Shown here in pieces: positions 1 to 8,996 of a stretch of 64,000 nt of DNA (positions are counted from its first letter, which is position 1; each line of letters starts with the position of its first letter). The position numbers and the translations under genes are program-made. Origin of the DNA: Mucilaginibacter phyllosphaerae (GTDB taxonomy: Bacteria > Bacteroidota > Bacteroidia > Sphingobacteriales > Sphingobacteriaceae). The stretch is from contig NZ_SNQG01000003.1 in the NCBI RefSeq assembly GCF_004378255.1, positions 372,001 to 436,000 on the forward strand. The letters run 5' to 3'. The notes under the pieces were generated by a model. The model did not search any database, was not told where the DNA came from, and was given only the letters and a program-made list of their open reading frames with translations.

Positions 1-1353
1 TGGGCAGAGCAGTCGCCCGATATGTGGTGGCAGCAAACGCAGCAAGCTATCGGCTTATGCCATAAAAAAGGCGGATACAACCCCAAAAACATTGCTGCAA
101 TTGGTATTGCCTACCAAATGCATGGGCTTGTTTTGGTAGATAAGGAACAAAAAATTCTGCGCAACAGTATTATTTGGTGCGATAGCCGTGGGGTAGAAAT
201 TGGCGAGAAAGCCTTTGCTGATATTGGTACGGAGGCTTGCTTATCGCACATGCTGAATTCGCCGGGTAACTTTACCGCCTCGAAACTGGCCTGGGTAAAG
301 CAAAATGAGCCCGAAATATATAAGCAGATAGATAAGATCATGCTTCCCGGCGATTACATCGCCATGAAACTTACCGGCGAGATCACTACTTCCGCCTCGG
401 CATTATCAGAGGGCATCTTTTTTGATTTTCAGTTTAACGGTTTATCAAAAGATATTACAGATTATTTCGGTTTCAGCGATCAGTTATTCCCTACGGTTAA
501 GCCGGTATTTTCGGCACACGGCAGGGTTACCGCACCGGTGGCCTCGCAGCTGGAGCTAACAGCAGGGATCCCGGTTACTTACAAAGCCGGCGACCAGCCC
601 AACAACGCTTTATCCTTAAACGTACTTAAACCCGGCGAGGTGGCCGCAACAGCTGGCACATCCGGTGTAATCTATGGTGTAAGCGATCAGCTGGCGTATG
701 ATCCGCAATCGCGTGTTAATACCTTTGCGCATGTAAATTACAGTAACGACCGTAAGCGCCTGGGAGTATTGCTATGTATTAACGGAACCGGGAGCCTTTA
801 TCGCTGGGTAAAAAATACGTTTGGCGGGTCGCTTACTTATCAGCAAATGAATGCCGAGGCGGCAAAGGCACCTTTGGGTAGCGATGGCTTACGCATATTG
901 CCATTTGGTAACGGAGCCGAAAGGATGCTGAATAATAAACAGATCGGCGCCCATTTACAAAATATCGACCTTAATTTGCATACCCCGGCACATATCTTCA
1001 GAGCGGCGCAAGAAGGTATTGCATGCGCATTCCGCTACGGGCTTGATATCATGCGCGAAAATGGCATGCACCCAACTGTGATACGCGCAGGTAAAACCAA
1101 TATGTTTTTAAGCGATCTGTTTGCCCAAACCTTTGTAGATGCCACCGGTATCCCGGTAGAGCTTTATAATAACGATGGTAGCCTGGGCGCGGCATTAGGG
1201 GCAGGCATAGGCGCCGAAATATATTCTTCGCAAGCAGAAGCCTTTAGTAAGGCCGAGCGGGTTGGTTACATAGAACCGGCCGATACAGGTGCTTTTGAGG
1301 CCGTTTACCAGGACTGGAAATCCATACTGGAAAAGCATCTGGAAGAGGTATAA
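1..1353 (+). CDS. xylB: Xylulokinase, 5' end outside the window
   Basis: Xylulokinase of the FGGY carbohydrate kinase family, phosphorylating D-xylulose to xylulose 5-phosphate in the cytoplasm. The reading frame is open from base 1, and the first residues (WAEQSPDMWW) match the conserved stretch about 40-50 residues into the family, so the N-terminal ATP-binding segment lies upstream. Visible family features are MHGLVLVD, IIWCDSRG, KLAWVKQNEPEIY, GDYIAMKLTG, the AGTSGVIYG phosphate-binding stretch and the C-terminal DGSLGAALGAG. About 450 residues are present of a usual 490-500. It lies 65 bases before xylA in the same direction, which fits a xylose operon. Nothing odd apart from the edge cut. 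Confidence 0.95.
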   Translation, partial: WAEQSPDMWWQQTQQAIGLCHKKGGYNPKNIAAIGIAYQMHGLVLVDKEQKILRNSIIWCDSRGVEIGEKAFADIGTEACLSHMLNSPGNFTASKLAWVKQNEPEIYKQIDKIMLPGDYIAMKLTGEITTSASALSEGIFFDFQFNGLSKDITDYFGFSDQLFPTVKPVFSAHGRVTAPVASQLELTAGIPVTYKAGDQPNNALSLNVLKPGEVAATAGTSGVIYGVSDQLAYDPQSRVNTFAHVNYSNDRKRLGVLLCINGTGSLYRWVKNTFGGSLTYQQMNAEAAKAPLGSDGLRILPFGNGAERMLNNKQIGAHLQNIDLNLHTPAHIFRAAQEGIACAFRYGLDIMRENGMHPTVIRAGKTNMFLSDLFAQTFVDATGIPVELYNNDGSLGAALGAGIGAEIYSSQAEAFSKAERVGYIEPADTGAFEAVYQDWKSILEKHLEEV

Positions 1354-1418
1354 GCTTACATGATGCAGAAACAAAAAAATAAATTTATAAATCAATCATT
1401 CAATAAATATTTACCAAA

Positions 1419-2747
1419 ATGGGAATCGTAACCGGAGATCAGGAATTTTTTAAAGGAATAGATCAAATTAAGTATGAAGGGCCGCAATCCAATAATCCGC
1501 TGGCATTTCGCTGGTATGACGAAAACAAGATAGTGGCCGGCAAAACCATGAAAGAATACCTGCGTTTTGCCTGTGCTTACTGGCATTCCTTTAATGGCAA
1601 TGGTGCCGATCCGTTTGGTGGGGCAACGCATGTTTTCCCGTGGGATAAAAAAGCCGATGCTATTGAACGCGCTAAAGATAAAATGGATGCCGCTTTTGAA
1701 TTCATCACCAAAATGAATTTGCCATACTACTGTTTCCACGATATTGATGTAGTTGATTATACCAATGACGTTGCCGATAACGAAAAACGCCTGCAAACCC
1801 TGGTAGAATATGCCAAACAAAAGCAAGCAGCCAGTGGCGTAAAGTTATTATGGGGTACTGCCAATGTATTCAGCCATTCCCGTTACATGAATGGCGCTTC
1901 CACCAATCCCGATTTCCAGGTGCTGGCACATGCGGGTGCACAGGTTAAGGCAGCCATAGATGCCACCATTGCACTGGGCGGCGAAAACTATGTATTCTGG
2001 GGAGGCCGCGAAGGCTACATGAGCCTGCTGAATACCGATATGAAACGCGAGCAGGAACACCTGGCCAAATTTTTGCATACGGCTAAAGATTATGCCCGTA
2101 AGCAGGGTTTTAAAGGCACCTTTTTCATCGAACCAAAACCTTGCGAGCCCACCAAACACCAGTATGACTATGATGCGGCAACCGTATTTGGTTTTTTACA
2201 GAAGTACGATTTACTGAATGACTTTAAACTGAACCTGGAAGTTAACCACGCTACATTGGCAGGCCACACGTTTCAGCATGAGTTGCAGGTGGCGGCAGAT
2301 GCCGGCTTGTTAGGTTCTATTGATGCCAACCGTGGCGACACCCAAAACGGCTGGGATACCGACCAGTTTCCGAATGATATTACCGAGGTAACCGAGTATA
2401 TGCTCATCATTCTGCAGGCAGGTGGTTTTGCAGGTGGAGGTATTAATTTTGATGCCAAGATCCGCCGTAATTCTACAGATCCTGCAGATCTTTTTTACGC
2501 CCATGTTGGCGGTATGGATATTTTTGCAAGAGCTTTGATTATTGCTGATAACATTCTGCAAAAATCCGACTATAACAAGATTCGCACAGACCGCTACGCC
2601 TCTTTTGACAGTGGCGCGGGTAAAGATTACGAAGCCGGTAAGCTTTCTTTAGAAGACCTTCGCAACTATGCCGCTACCAATGGCGAACCTGCCGTTACCA
2701 GTGGCAAACAGGAGTATCTTGAAAATTTGATTAACCGCTATATTTAA
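1419..2747 (+). CDS. xylA: Xylose isomerase
   Basis: D-xylose isomerase, interconverting D-xylose and D-xylulose with divalent metal in the cytoplasm; it feeds the kinase encoded just upstream. The 442-residue length is that of the long (class II) xylose isomerases. Visible signatures are [10 protein letters not shown], the [11 protein letters not shown] stretch with the active-site His and metal ligands, [24 protein letters not shown] with the metal-binding Glu, [17 protein letters not shown], and [17 protein letters not shown] near the C-terminus. The start ATG at 1419 gives [11 protein letters not shown], and no upstream in-frame extension is needed. It is followed 50 bases later by a sugar symporter gene. 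Confidence 0.97.
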   Translation: MGIVTGDQEFFKGIDQIKYEGPQSNNPLAFRWYDENKIVAGKTMKEYLRFACAYWHSFNGNGADPFGGATHVFPWDKKADAIERAKDKMDAAFEFITKMNLPYYCFHDIDVVDYTNDVADNEKRLQTLVEYAKQKQAASGVKLLWGTANVFSHSRYMNGASTNPDFQVLAHAGAQVKAAIDATIALGGENYVFWGGREGYMSLLNTDMKREQEHLAKFLHTAKDYARKQGFKGTFFIEPKPCEPTKHQYDYDAATVFGFLQKYDLLNDFKLNLEVNHATLAGHTFQHELQVAADAGLLGSIDANRGDTQNGWDTDQFPNDITEVTEYMLIILQAGGFAGGGINFDAKIRRNSTDPADLFYAHVGGMDIFARALIIADNILQKSDYNKIRTDRYASFDSGAGKDYEAGKLSLEDLRNYAATNGEPAVTSGKQEYLENLINRYI

Positions 2748-2797
2748 CGATTATCACCCGTCTGATCATAAACCAATTTTAAAAACCGAGCATATCC

Positions 2798-4483
2798 ATG
2801 AAAACCTTGGCTAACAGCGATTACGTTGTATTTTTTATCTATTTTATTATCGTATCCTGTTATGGGTTTTGGATCTATAAACGCAAGCACAATGCAGACG
2901 CTACCTCTAAAGACTACTTTTTAGCAGAGGGATCGCTTACCTGGTGGGCTATCGGCGCATCGCTGATAGCATCAAACATTTCTGCCGAGCAGTTTATCGG
3001 TACCAGCGGCTCGGCTTTTAAAATGGGTTTGGCTATATCTACTTACGAATGGATGGCTGCCGCAACCCTGGTTATCGTAGCCATATTTTTTATCCCTATT
3101 TACCTCAAAAACAAAATATTCACCATGCCGCAATTTCTGCATCAGCGGTATAACGGCACGGTGGCCATGGTAATGGCTGTTTTTTGGCTGTTGCTGTATA
3201 TTATTGTTAACCTGATGTCTATCCTTTACCTGGGTGCTCTGGCTATCTCGGGCATATCTGGCCTGGATATTACCCTGTGCATTAGTCTGCTGGCTGTTTT
3301 TGCGGTGATCATTACACTGGGCGGCATGAAGGTAATTGGTTATACAGATGTTATACAGGTATTTGTGCTGATATTAGGTGGATTGGCCGCAACTTATATC
3401 GGGCTGGGCGAGCTTACCAAAAATGCGGCCGATCATTCTATACTGGCGGGTTTAAAAACTTTGCACGCCGAAGCGAACGATCACTTCCATATGATCTTTA
3501 AAAAGGATAACCCTAACTATATGGATCTGCCGGGCCTGTCGGTTTTAATTGGCGGTATGTGGATCGTAAATTTAAATTACTGGGGCTGTAACCAATACAT
3601 TACCCAGCGCGCTTTGGGTGCCGATCTTAAAACAGCCCGTACAGGGCTTTTATTTGCCGCATTTTTAAAATTACTGATGCCGATAATTGTAGTACTGCCC
3701 GGTATTGCAGCCTATGTTTTACACCAAAGGGGCCTATATCACCAGGAGATGTTGAGTTCTAAGGGGGTAATAGATTATAATAAGGCTTACCCAACGCTTT
3801 TAAACCTGCTGCCTACCGGCTTAAAGGGGTTATCTTTTGCGGCGCTTACGGCTGCTATTGTTGCCTCATTAGCAGGTAAGGCAAATAGCATAGCCACTAT
3901 ATTTACACTGGATATTTATAAAAAAGCCATAAACCCGGGTGCTACCGATAAAAAGCTGGTGGTATTAGGTAAATGGTCGGTAGTGGTGGCGATGGCCTTA
4001 GGTGTTATCATGTCGCTGGTTATCGGCGAGCAACTGATGGGCGAAGGCAAGCAGGGTTTCCAATACATACAAGAGTACACCGGCTTTGTATCACCGGGTA
4101 TATTTGCCATGTTCATCCTGGGTTTCTTCTGGAAAAAGGCTACTTCAAATGCCGCTTTGTTTGCAACCATCGGCGGTTTTGTATTTTCGGTGTTCTTTAA
4201 ATTTTTACCATACTATGCTAACCTGGCGTTTATGGCGCCTTACGGTTTCTCAAAAATGAATGAAAAAAGTGTTTATGAGATCCCGTTTATTGACCGTATG
4301 GGCTTTGTATTCCTGATATGTGTTGCAGGTATGTACATTATATCCAAAATAGATGCGGCCAAAGGCACCGTAGCTAACGGGCTGGAGATAGATGCATCTA
4401 TGTTTAAAACATCACGCGCGTTTACCGCCGGTGCGCTAATTGTGGGTGGTATAATAGTAGCGCTGTATTCCTTCTTTTGGTAA
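2798..4483 (+). CDS. Sodium:solute symporter (SSS family), probable xylose transporter
   Basis: A 561-residue inner-membrane protein of the solute:sodium symporter family (SGLT type). Roughly 13-14 hydrophobic segments are visible from residue 8 to the end. Family marks include the early KDYFLAEGSLTWWAIGASLIASNISAEQFIGTSG stretch (broken here only for reading: KDYFLAEG, then ASNISAEQF, then GTSGSAF) and NLNYWGCNQYITQRAL. It presumably imports xylose with Na+, because it is last in a xylB-xylA-symporter operon, 50 bases after xylA, and is followed by a terminator. Substrate specificity is inferred from context only; other sugars are possible. No xylose regulator is visible in the window. Confidence 0.88.
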   Translation: MKTLANSDYVVFFIYFIIVSCYGFWIYKRKHNADATSKDYFLAEGSLTWWAIGASLIASNISAEQFIGTSGSAFKMGLAISTYEWMAAATLVIVAIFFIPIYLKNKIFTMPQFLHQRYNGTVAMVMAVFWLLLYIIVNLMSILYLGALAISGISGLDITLCISLLAVFAVIITLGGMKVIGYTDVIQVFVLILGGLAATYIGLGELTKNAADHSILAGLKTLHAEANDHFHMIFKKDNPNYMDLPGLSVLIGGMWIVNLNYWGCNQYITQRALGADLKTARTGLLFAAFLKLLMPIIVVLPGIAAYVLHQRGLYHQEMLSSKGVIDYNKAYPTLLNLLPTGLKGLSFAALTAAIVASLAGKANSIATIFTLDIYKKAINPGATDKKLVVLGKWSVVVAMALGVIMSLVIGEQLMGEGKQGFQYIQEYTGFVSPGIFAMFILGFFWKKATSNAALFATIGGFVFSVFFKFLPYYANLAFMAPYGFSKMNEKSVYEIPFIDRMGFVFLICVAGMYIISKIDAAKGTVANGLEIDASMFKTSRAFTAGALIVGGIIVALYSFFW

Positions 4484-4507
4484 TTTTCCTTCCATGCTAT
4501 AAATGTA

Positions 4508-4542
4508 AAAAAGGCTGTTTCACAAAATGAACAGCCTTTTTT
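4508..4542 (+). terminator. Intrinsic terminator of the xyl operon
   Basis: AAAAGGCTGTT and AACAGCCTTTT form a perfect stem around a loop of about ten bases, followed by T residues, 25 bases after the symporter stop. The arms are A- and T-rich at the base, so it could also stop transcription arriving from the opposite side (the gene ending at 4615). Confidence 0.8.
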
Positions 4543-4614
4543 ATGCCTGATAGGCATGCTATTTAAATCTTACCTTATTACTCTTATTCATAAAAATAAT
4601 TGCTGAGTAGCTTA

Positions 4615-5532
4615 TTAAGATGCGTTAACGTAAGTATTGATCACCTTAATAGTTTCTTCTTTGTTCCTGTCCCGGCTCCATTTTTCTTTTTCAGATCTTT
4701 CGGCAAGGTCAAATAAGCGCTCGTAAAGCAGTTTTCCATCTTTTTTACCGGTTAATTTAATAGCTGTGTTTTGAGCAAAAACCGCCTCCCAGGCAGCGCG
4801 CGCATCAGCCCAGTAGCCCTGCTGGCCTGCCCACCATTTTTTTGCATAGGCAAATTTAGCTTCATCAACCTTGGTGAATTCCTCTAAACCTTTTTCCTGC
4901 GCTATAACCTTATCGCCATCTGCACTGCGCACTACTTTATTATTATCCTGTTCGTACATCCATCCTTGTGGGGTAAGGTAAATGCGGTTACCGCGGTTAA
5001 GTACATTGTAATCGCTGCGTTTGGTAAATTCGCGGCGCGGCAGGGGCGAATCTGTTTTGCTTTGCCATTCGTGGCGGCCATCCACATGCACCCAGGTACC
5101 TATACTTTCATAACGCGGGCTATCATCAACCTGGTAAACTTTTTGTGTCCAGCGGCCTTTTACCTCAGCAGATGTCAGGTTGACCTTTTTCCAGGTATTA
5201 TCTTTTTCATAAACCAAAATAGCAGGTTGTTCATACACCCAGTCTTCGCGCCAATGTTTAATTACGGTACTATCGCCAACAACAAGCAGGTGTTGTATGG
5301 CTATTTTTTTGGGCGAATCTTCTAATATCGTTGCCCATTCATATCCCCAGGAGTGATAGCGCGGATGAAATATATAAGCGGTATCAGCCGCAAAGGTTTC
5401 GGCATAATTAAATGTTACCTTGTAATAGCCCGCAAGCGATTTTATAGCGGCCCTATCCTGCTCAAATTTTGATTGTGCAGACACGCTGATTATGCTGATG
5501 CAGCATATTACTAAAAATATGACTCTTTTCAT
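4615..5532 (-). CDS. DUF6607 family secreted protein
   Basis: A 305-residue protein with a clear N-terminal signal peptide (MKRVIFLVICCISIISVSAQ) ending in an AQS-like signal peptidase I site, so periplasmic or surface exposed. The body matches what I know of DUF6607, a Bacteroidota family of unknown function: QDRAAIKSLAGYYKVTFNYAETF, HWREDWVYEQP, GRWTQKVYQVDDSPRYE, TWVHVDGRHEWQS and PLPRREFTKRSDYNVLNR are its conserved blocks. It is rich in Trp and charged residues. It is divergent from the Cys-pair/HMA cluster, 120 bases away, and the two could share a regulatory region. No biochemical role can be named. Confidence 0.8.
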   Translation of the reverse strand: MKRVIFLVICCISIISVSAQSKFEQDRAAIKSLAGYYKVTFNYAETFAADTAYIFHPRYHSWGYEWATILEDSPKKIAIQHLLVVGDSTVIKHWREDWVYEQPAILVYEKDNTWKKVNLTSAEVKGRWTQKVYQVDDSPRYESIGTWVHVDGRHEWQSKTDSPLPRREFTKRSDYNVLNRGNRIYLTPQGWMYEQDNNKVVRSADGDKVIAQEKGLEEFTKVDEAKFAYAKKWWAGQQGYWADARAAWEAVFAQNTAIKLTGKKDGKLLYERLFDLAERSEKEKWSRDRNKEETIKVINTYVNAS

Positions 5533-5653
5533 TAAATAAGTTATTTAGATTAATTCTAAACAAATAAACATATAATTATTTATTTTACAATGTACAGTAA
5601 CAAAAATTTGATAACTGTTTGAAATCAGCAAGTTAATACCGTACTTTGTTATA

Positions 5654-6043
5654 ATGATGAAAAGAGCGGGCATATTGCTGTTGGTATTGATGTACACCAT
5701 AACATCAACCGGCTTTGCCTTAAACTTACATTTTTGCGGTAATCACGTTGCAGCAGTTAAAATAAATGCCCCTGCCAAAAGCTGTATAAAGCCAATGGCA
5801 AAAAGCAAAATGAAATGCTGCAAGGATAATAAACTTGACGTAAAGGTTAAAGATAGTCACGAAGGCCAGTCTAATTCCTTTATCCCTAAGGTATCTGCAT
5901 TCGATCTGCCCAAAACATCTTTCTCTGATTTTATTTTGCCGGTACACCAGATGTTGCTGAATGTGTTTTTTGACCGCGGCCCGCCCGATGCACCCAAGCA
6001 AAGTACGCCCCCATTTATTAAAAACCGAACTTTGAAAATTTGA
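5654..6043 (+). CDS. HYC_CC_PP family small exported protein
   Basis: A 129-residue protein with an N-terminal signal peptide (hydrophobic residues about 5-22) and the three hallmarks that name the HYC_CC_PP family: a His-x-Cys element (LHFCG, residues 25-29), a Cys-Cys pair (residues 55-56 in KMKCCKD) and a Pro-Pro pair (residues 110-111 in DRGPPDAP). The spaced Cys and His residues suggest metal or thiol chemistry in the periplasm, but the family has no known function. The next gene encodes a secreted HMA metal-binding protein, and two barrel proteins follow, so a role in metal handling is the best inference. Two adjacent ATG codons (5654, 5657) are both possible starts. Confidence 0.75.
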   Translation: MMKRAGILLLVLMYTITSTGFALNLHFCGNHVAAVKINAPAKSCIKPMAKSKMKCCKDNKLDVKVKDSHEGQSNSFIPKVSAFDLPKTSFSDFILPVHQMLLNVFFDRGPPDAPKQSTPPFIKNRTLKI

Positions 6044-6104
6044 TGCTGATCTTTTCTCACATAAAAAGTTCAAATAACATCCATTCAAATTCAATTTTAA
6101 TAAC

Positions 6105-6605
6105 ATGAAAACCCTTAAAATATTCATCGTACTATTTATAGCTACCGTTACTGTAGCAAAAGCACAATTTACCAAAGCCGAGCTACAGGTTAGCGGCCTT
6201 ACCTGCTCACTTTGCGCCCGCACTACCGAAAAATCGCTGAAAGCACTGCCTTTTGTTAGCGAAATAAAACCCGACCTGATGCGCAACATCTATGTAATCA
6301 CCTTTAAAAATGATGTACCGGTAGATTTTGCCCAGATCAGTAAAAAGGTAAAAGACTCGGGTTTTTCGGTAAACTATTTAAAAACAACCTTTAACTTTGA
6401 TAATGCCAAGGTAGCAGACAATGCCTTTACTTATGGTGATAATACCTACAAGTTATTAAACGCCGATAAGGCTTTGAGCGGCCCGGTAACGGTAACCATT
6501 GTTGATAAGGGCTTTGCGCCAAGTTCGGTAACCAAAAAGCATCTGGGTAAAAACCCCGAAGAAACTGCTACGGCAACCGGCCGCACTTACCATTTAGCAA
6601 TTTAA
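6105..6605 (+). CDS. Exported heavy-metal-associated (HMA) domain protein
   Basis: A 166-residue protein with a signal peptide (residues about 1-20, cut after AKA/Q) followed by an HMA fold: the metal-binding loop GLTCSLCARTTEKSL carries CxxC at about residues 35-38, and the beta-alpha-beta-beta-alpha-beta pattern runs to about residue 92. The C-terminal 70 residues are beta-rich and not recognised. HMA domains bind Cu(I), Zn or similar soft metals and pass them between proteins; a secreted single-domain version would act as a periplasmic metal carrier. It sits 61 bases after the Cys-pair gene and 24 bases before a barrel gene, which supports a shared metal role. Metal identity cannot be read from the sequence. 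Confidence 0.85.
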   Translation: MKTLKIFIVLFIATVTVAKAQFTKAELQVSGLTCSLCARTTEKSLKALPFVSEIKPDLMRNIYVITFKNDVPVDFAQISKKVKDSGFSVNYLKTTFNFDNAKVADNAFTYGDNTYKLLNADKALSGPVTVTIVDKGFAPSSVTKKHLGKNPEETATATGRTYHLAI

Positions 6606-6629
6606 GCACCTTTCTTAAAAAACATTTTT

Positions 6630-7430
6630 ATGAAGGGCATTTTATTGGCTTTTTGCCTTACGGCAATGGCATTTTTTGCGTACGCGCAAGAATTATATGT
6701 AAATACCGAACCGGCCAGCAACATGGCCGCCCGATCGTTAGGCATCCGGCTGGAAAACCAGGGCTTCAGTATGGATGGGGCATTTAAAAACCGCACCACG
6801 TTAGAGGCTATGTACGGTGCAACAGGTAAGCTGATGCTGCATGGCGCAGCCTACACATCCAACTTTTACCAGAATAACCAGCGGTTTGAGGGCGGTAGCT
6901 TTTACGCAAAGTACAGGTTGCTATCCATAGATAGCGTGCAAACACACTTTCGCGCGGCGATATTTGGGAAAGCTGCTGTTAGCCGTAACCCTTACAGGTT
7001 ACAGGAGATTACCCTGGAGGGCGATAACTCGGGCTTGCAGGGCGGGCTCATTGTTACACAATTACTGCATAAAGTAGCCTTCTCCGCATCGGCCGGTTAC
7101 CTGCGCGGCCTGGATAGCGATAACCCTAAAGGTACTATTACCGGCGCTAAAGATGCGCTGGCCTATACTTTGTCAGCAGGTTATTTATTGCTGCCCAAGC
7201 AGTACAAAAGCTACAATCAGGTAAACCTTAATTTATATGCTGAATTATTGGGCAAAACCAATCCCGGCTACGGCCAAAGCTACCTGGATGTAGCCCCCGC
7301 CGTGCAGTTTATTTTTAACAGCGTTTGCCGGCTGGATTTCTCGTACCGTACCCCATTGTACAACAACATGCTGCGCAACAGCGCCAATATGTACCTCATC
7401 CGGTTCGAGTATAACTTTTTTAATCTTTAA
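6630..7430 (+). CDS. Predicted outer-membrane beta-barrel protein, unknown function
   Basis: A 266-residue protein with an N-terminal signal peptide (MKGILLAFCLTAMAFFAYAQ). The mature part is a series of alternating hydrophobic/polar strands (for example LNLYAELLG, LMLHGAAYTSNFY) ending in a C-terminal aromatic-rich strand (MYLIRFEYNFFNL), as expected of a small outer-membrane barrel. I do not recognise a named family. It lies between the secreted HMA gene and the Met/His-rich barrel gene with gaps of 24 and 10 bases, so the three are almost certainly co-transcribed. Its likely task is transport or binding at the outer membrane in the same metal-related process; this is inference from context. 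Confidence 0.65.
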   Translation: MKGILLAFCLTAMAFFAYAQELYVNTEPASNMAARSLGIRLENQGFSMDGAFKNRTTLEAMYGATGKLMLHGAAYTSNFYQNNQRFEGGSFYAKYRLLSIDSVQTHFRAAIFGKAAVSRNPYRLQEITLEGDNSGLQGGLIVTQLLHKVAFSASAGYLRGLDSDNPKGTITGAKDALAYTLSAGYLLLPKQYKSYNQVNLNLYAELLGKTNPGYGQSYLDVAPAVQFIFNSVCRLDFSYRTPLYNNMLRNSANMYLIRFEYNFFNL

Positions 7431-7440
7431 GGCCTTACTC

Positions 7441-8838
7441 ATGAAAAAATATATCAGCTTATTGATGATGCTGACGGCTGCCATTTATACAACAGCACAG
7501 CAAATACACCCTATGCAAAAGGATACAAGCGAAAAACACCCGCCGCATAACCACGCCAAAATGATGGCTATGCAGCACGATACTACCCGCCATAACATGA
7601 CCATGACCAGCCAGTTCTCGCTGGATTTACCGATGAACCGCGACGGCTCCGGTACATCGTGGGTGCCCGATGAAAGCCCAATGTACATGTATATGGTGCA
7701 TGGTAAAAAATGGATGCACATGTTCCACGGCAGCTTTTTTGCAAGATACAACAAGCAGGATCTGTTTGATAAAGGCAGCCGGGGCGGCAGTCAGTTTGAT
7801 GCGCCTAACTGGCTGATGTACATGGCACAGCGCAAAATAGGCAGCAACGGCCTGTTTGCAATTAACACCATGTTCTCGCTGGATGCATTTACAGTTGGTG
7901 CCGGTGGCTATCCCCTGCTTTACCAAACCGGCGAATCATACCAGGGCCGTAAACTGGTAGATTACCAGCATCCGCACGATCTGTTTGCCGAGCTGAGTGT
8001 GGCCTATACCCAACGCGTAGCTGCCAATACCGACATCTCATTATCTGTTGGGATGCCGGGCGAGCCCGCGCTTGGACCGCCGGTATTTATGCACCGAATT
8101 TCGGCCTTAAATGACCCAAATGCGCCCCTAAGTCACCATTATGCGGATGCTACACACATCACTTTCGGCACAGCAACGTTAGGCTTCAGGTACAAGAATG
8201 TAAAGCTGGAAGGATCCATTTTTACCGGCCGCGAGCCGGATGAGCACCGCTATGATTTTGATAAGCCAAAGTTCGATTCGTACGCGCTGCGGCTGTCGGT
8301 AAACCCGTCAAAGCAATGGGCGCTGCAGGTATCTAATGGCTGGCTGAAAAGCCCGGAGGAAGCCGAACCTAATGACAATGTAAACCGCTTCACCGCATCG
8401 GCTATTCATACCAAAATGCTGGGCGATAACAGCTACGTGGCCACTACGCTGCTTTACGGGCAAAACAGGCACCACGGCACTACACAACCCGCCGTATTGT
8501 TAGAGAGCAGCCTGCAGTTAAACAAAACAGCCATCTACGGCCGCTATGAATATGTGCAAAAGGATGCCGGCGAACTTGACCTGGAAAACCAATCCCCGGC
8601 CGACCCTGCCTTTACCATAAACGCCCTTACGCTGGGCACCAACCGCATACTTACCACCATTAAGCACACCAACCTTACCGCTGGCATACAAGCAACTTAC
8701 AACGCCTCGCCAAAGGCACTGAGGCCGTTGTATGGTACAGCGCCTGTAGGCTTCCAGGTGTACCTGCGCATTACCCCCGCCCTGATGAAAACGGGCAACA
8801 GCAAAAAGCAAATGGACCACAGTATGATGAATAGGTAA
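7441..8838 (+). CDS. Met/His-rich predicted outer-membrane barrel protein
   Basis: A 465-residue exported protein. After the signal peptide (residues 1-20) comes a stretch of about 30 residues dense in His and Met (MQKDTSEKHPPHNHAKMMAM and the following QHDTTRHNMTMT), then PMYMYMVHGKKWMHMFHG, a pattern seen in copper-binding exported proteins. The remainder has amphipathic strands consistent with a large barrel, and the C-terminus again has MDHSMMNR. The gene starts 10 bases after the preceding barrel gene and is the last of the cluster, being followed by a strong hairpin terminator. A role in copper or silver binding and efflux is plausible; no catalytic motif is visible. Confidence 0.68.
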   Translation: MKKYISLLMMLTAAIYTTAQQIHPMQKDTSEKHPPHNHAKMMAMQHDTTRHNMTMTSQFSLDLPMNRDGSGTSWVPDESPMYMYMVHGKKWMHMFHGSFFARYNKQDLFDKGSRGGSQFDAPNWLMYMAQRKIGSNGLFAINTMFSLDAFTVGAGGYPLLYQTGESYQGRKLVDYQHPHDLFAELSVAYTQRVAANTDISLSVGMPGEPALGPPVFMHRISALNDPNAPLSHHYADATHITFGTATLGFRYKNVKLEGSIFTGREPDEHRYDFDKPKFDSYALRLSVNPSKQWALQVSNGWLKSPEEAEPNDNVNRFTASAIHTKMLGDNSYVATTLLYGQNRHHGTTQPAVLLESSLQLNKTAIYGRYEYVQKDAGELDLENQSPADPAFTINALTLGTNRILTTIKHTNLTAGIQATYNASPKALRPLYGTAPVGFQVYLRITPALMKTGNSKKQMDHSMMNR

Positions 8839-8845
8839 TACCGCT

Positions 8846-8876
8846 CCCACAAGGCGCGAAGCGCCTTGTGGGTTTT
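8846..8876 (+). terminator. Strong intrinsic terminator after the putative metal cluster
   Basis: CCCACAAGGCGC and GCGCCTTGTGGG pair perfectly over 12 base pairs around a GAA loop, followed by TTTT. It begins 8 bases after the stop codon at 8838. Confidence 0.9.
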
Positions 8877-8972
8877 ATGTATCGGCTTGCAGTGATATAT
8901 TTTCGGTGAATTGGCTTATGTTTTAATCTGGCTTATTATGGTATCGTTATTAATGGTAATTAAATAAAGTAG

Positions 8973-8980
8973 TATTTTTG
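8973..8980 (+). promoter_or_regulatory. Candidate -7 box of the methyltransferase gene
   Basis: TATTTTTG matches the Bacteroidota TAnnTTTG consensus and ends 16 bases before the ATG at 8997. No TTG/TTTG box is found at the usual distance upstream, so this is only a half-supported promoter. Confidence 0.4.
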
Positions 8981-8996
8981 ATGCAGAAGCATAATA

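Noticed and set aside
5642..5648. Promoter box TACTTTG before the HYC_CC_PP gene
   Set aside because: One base short of the TAnnTTTG spacing and only a few bases from the start codon; too weak to list as a feature.
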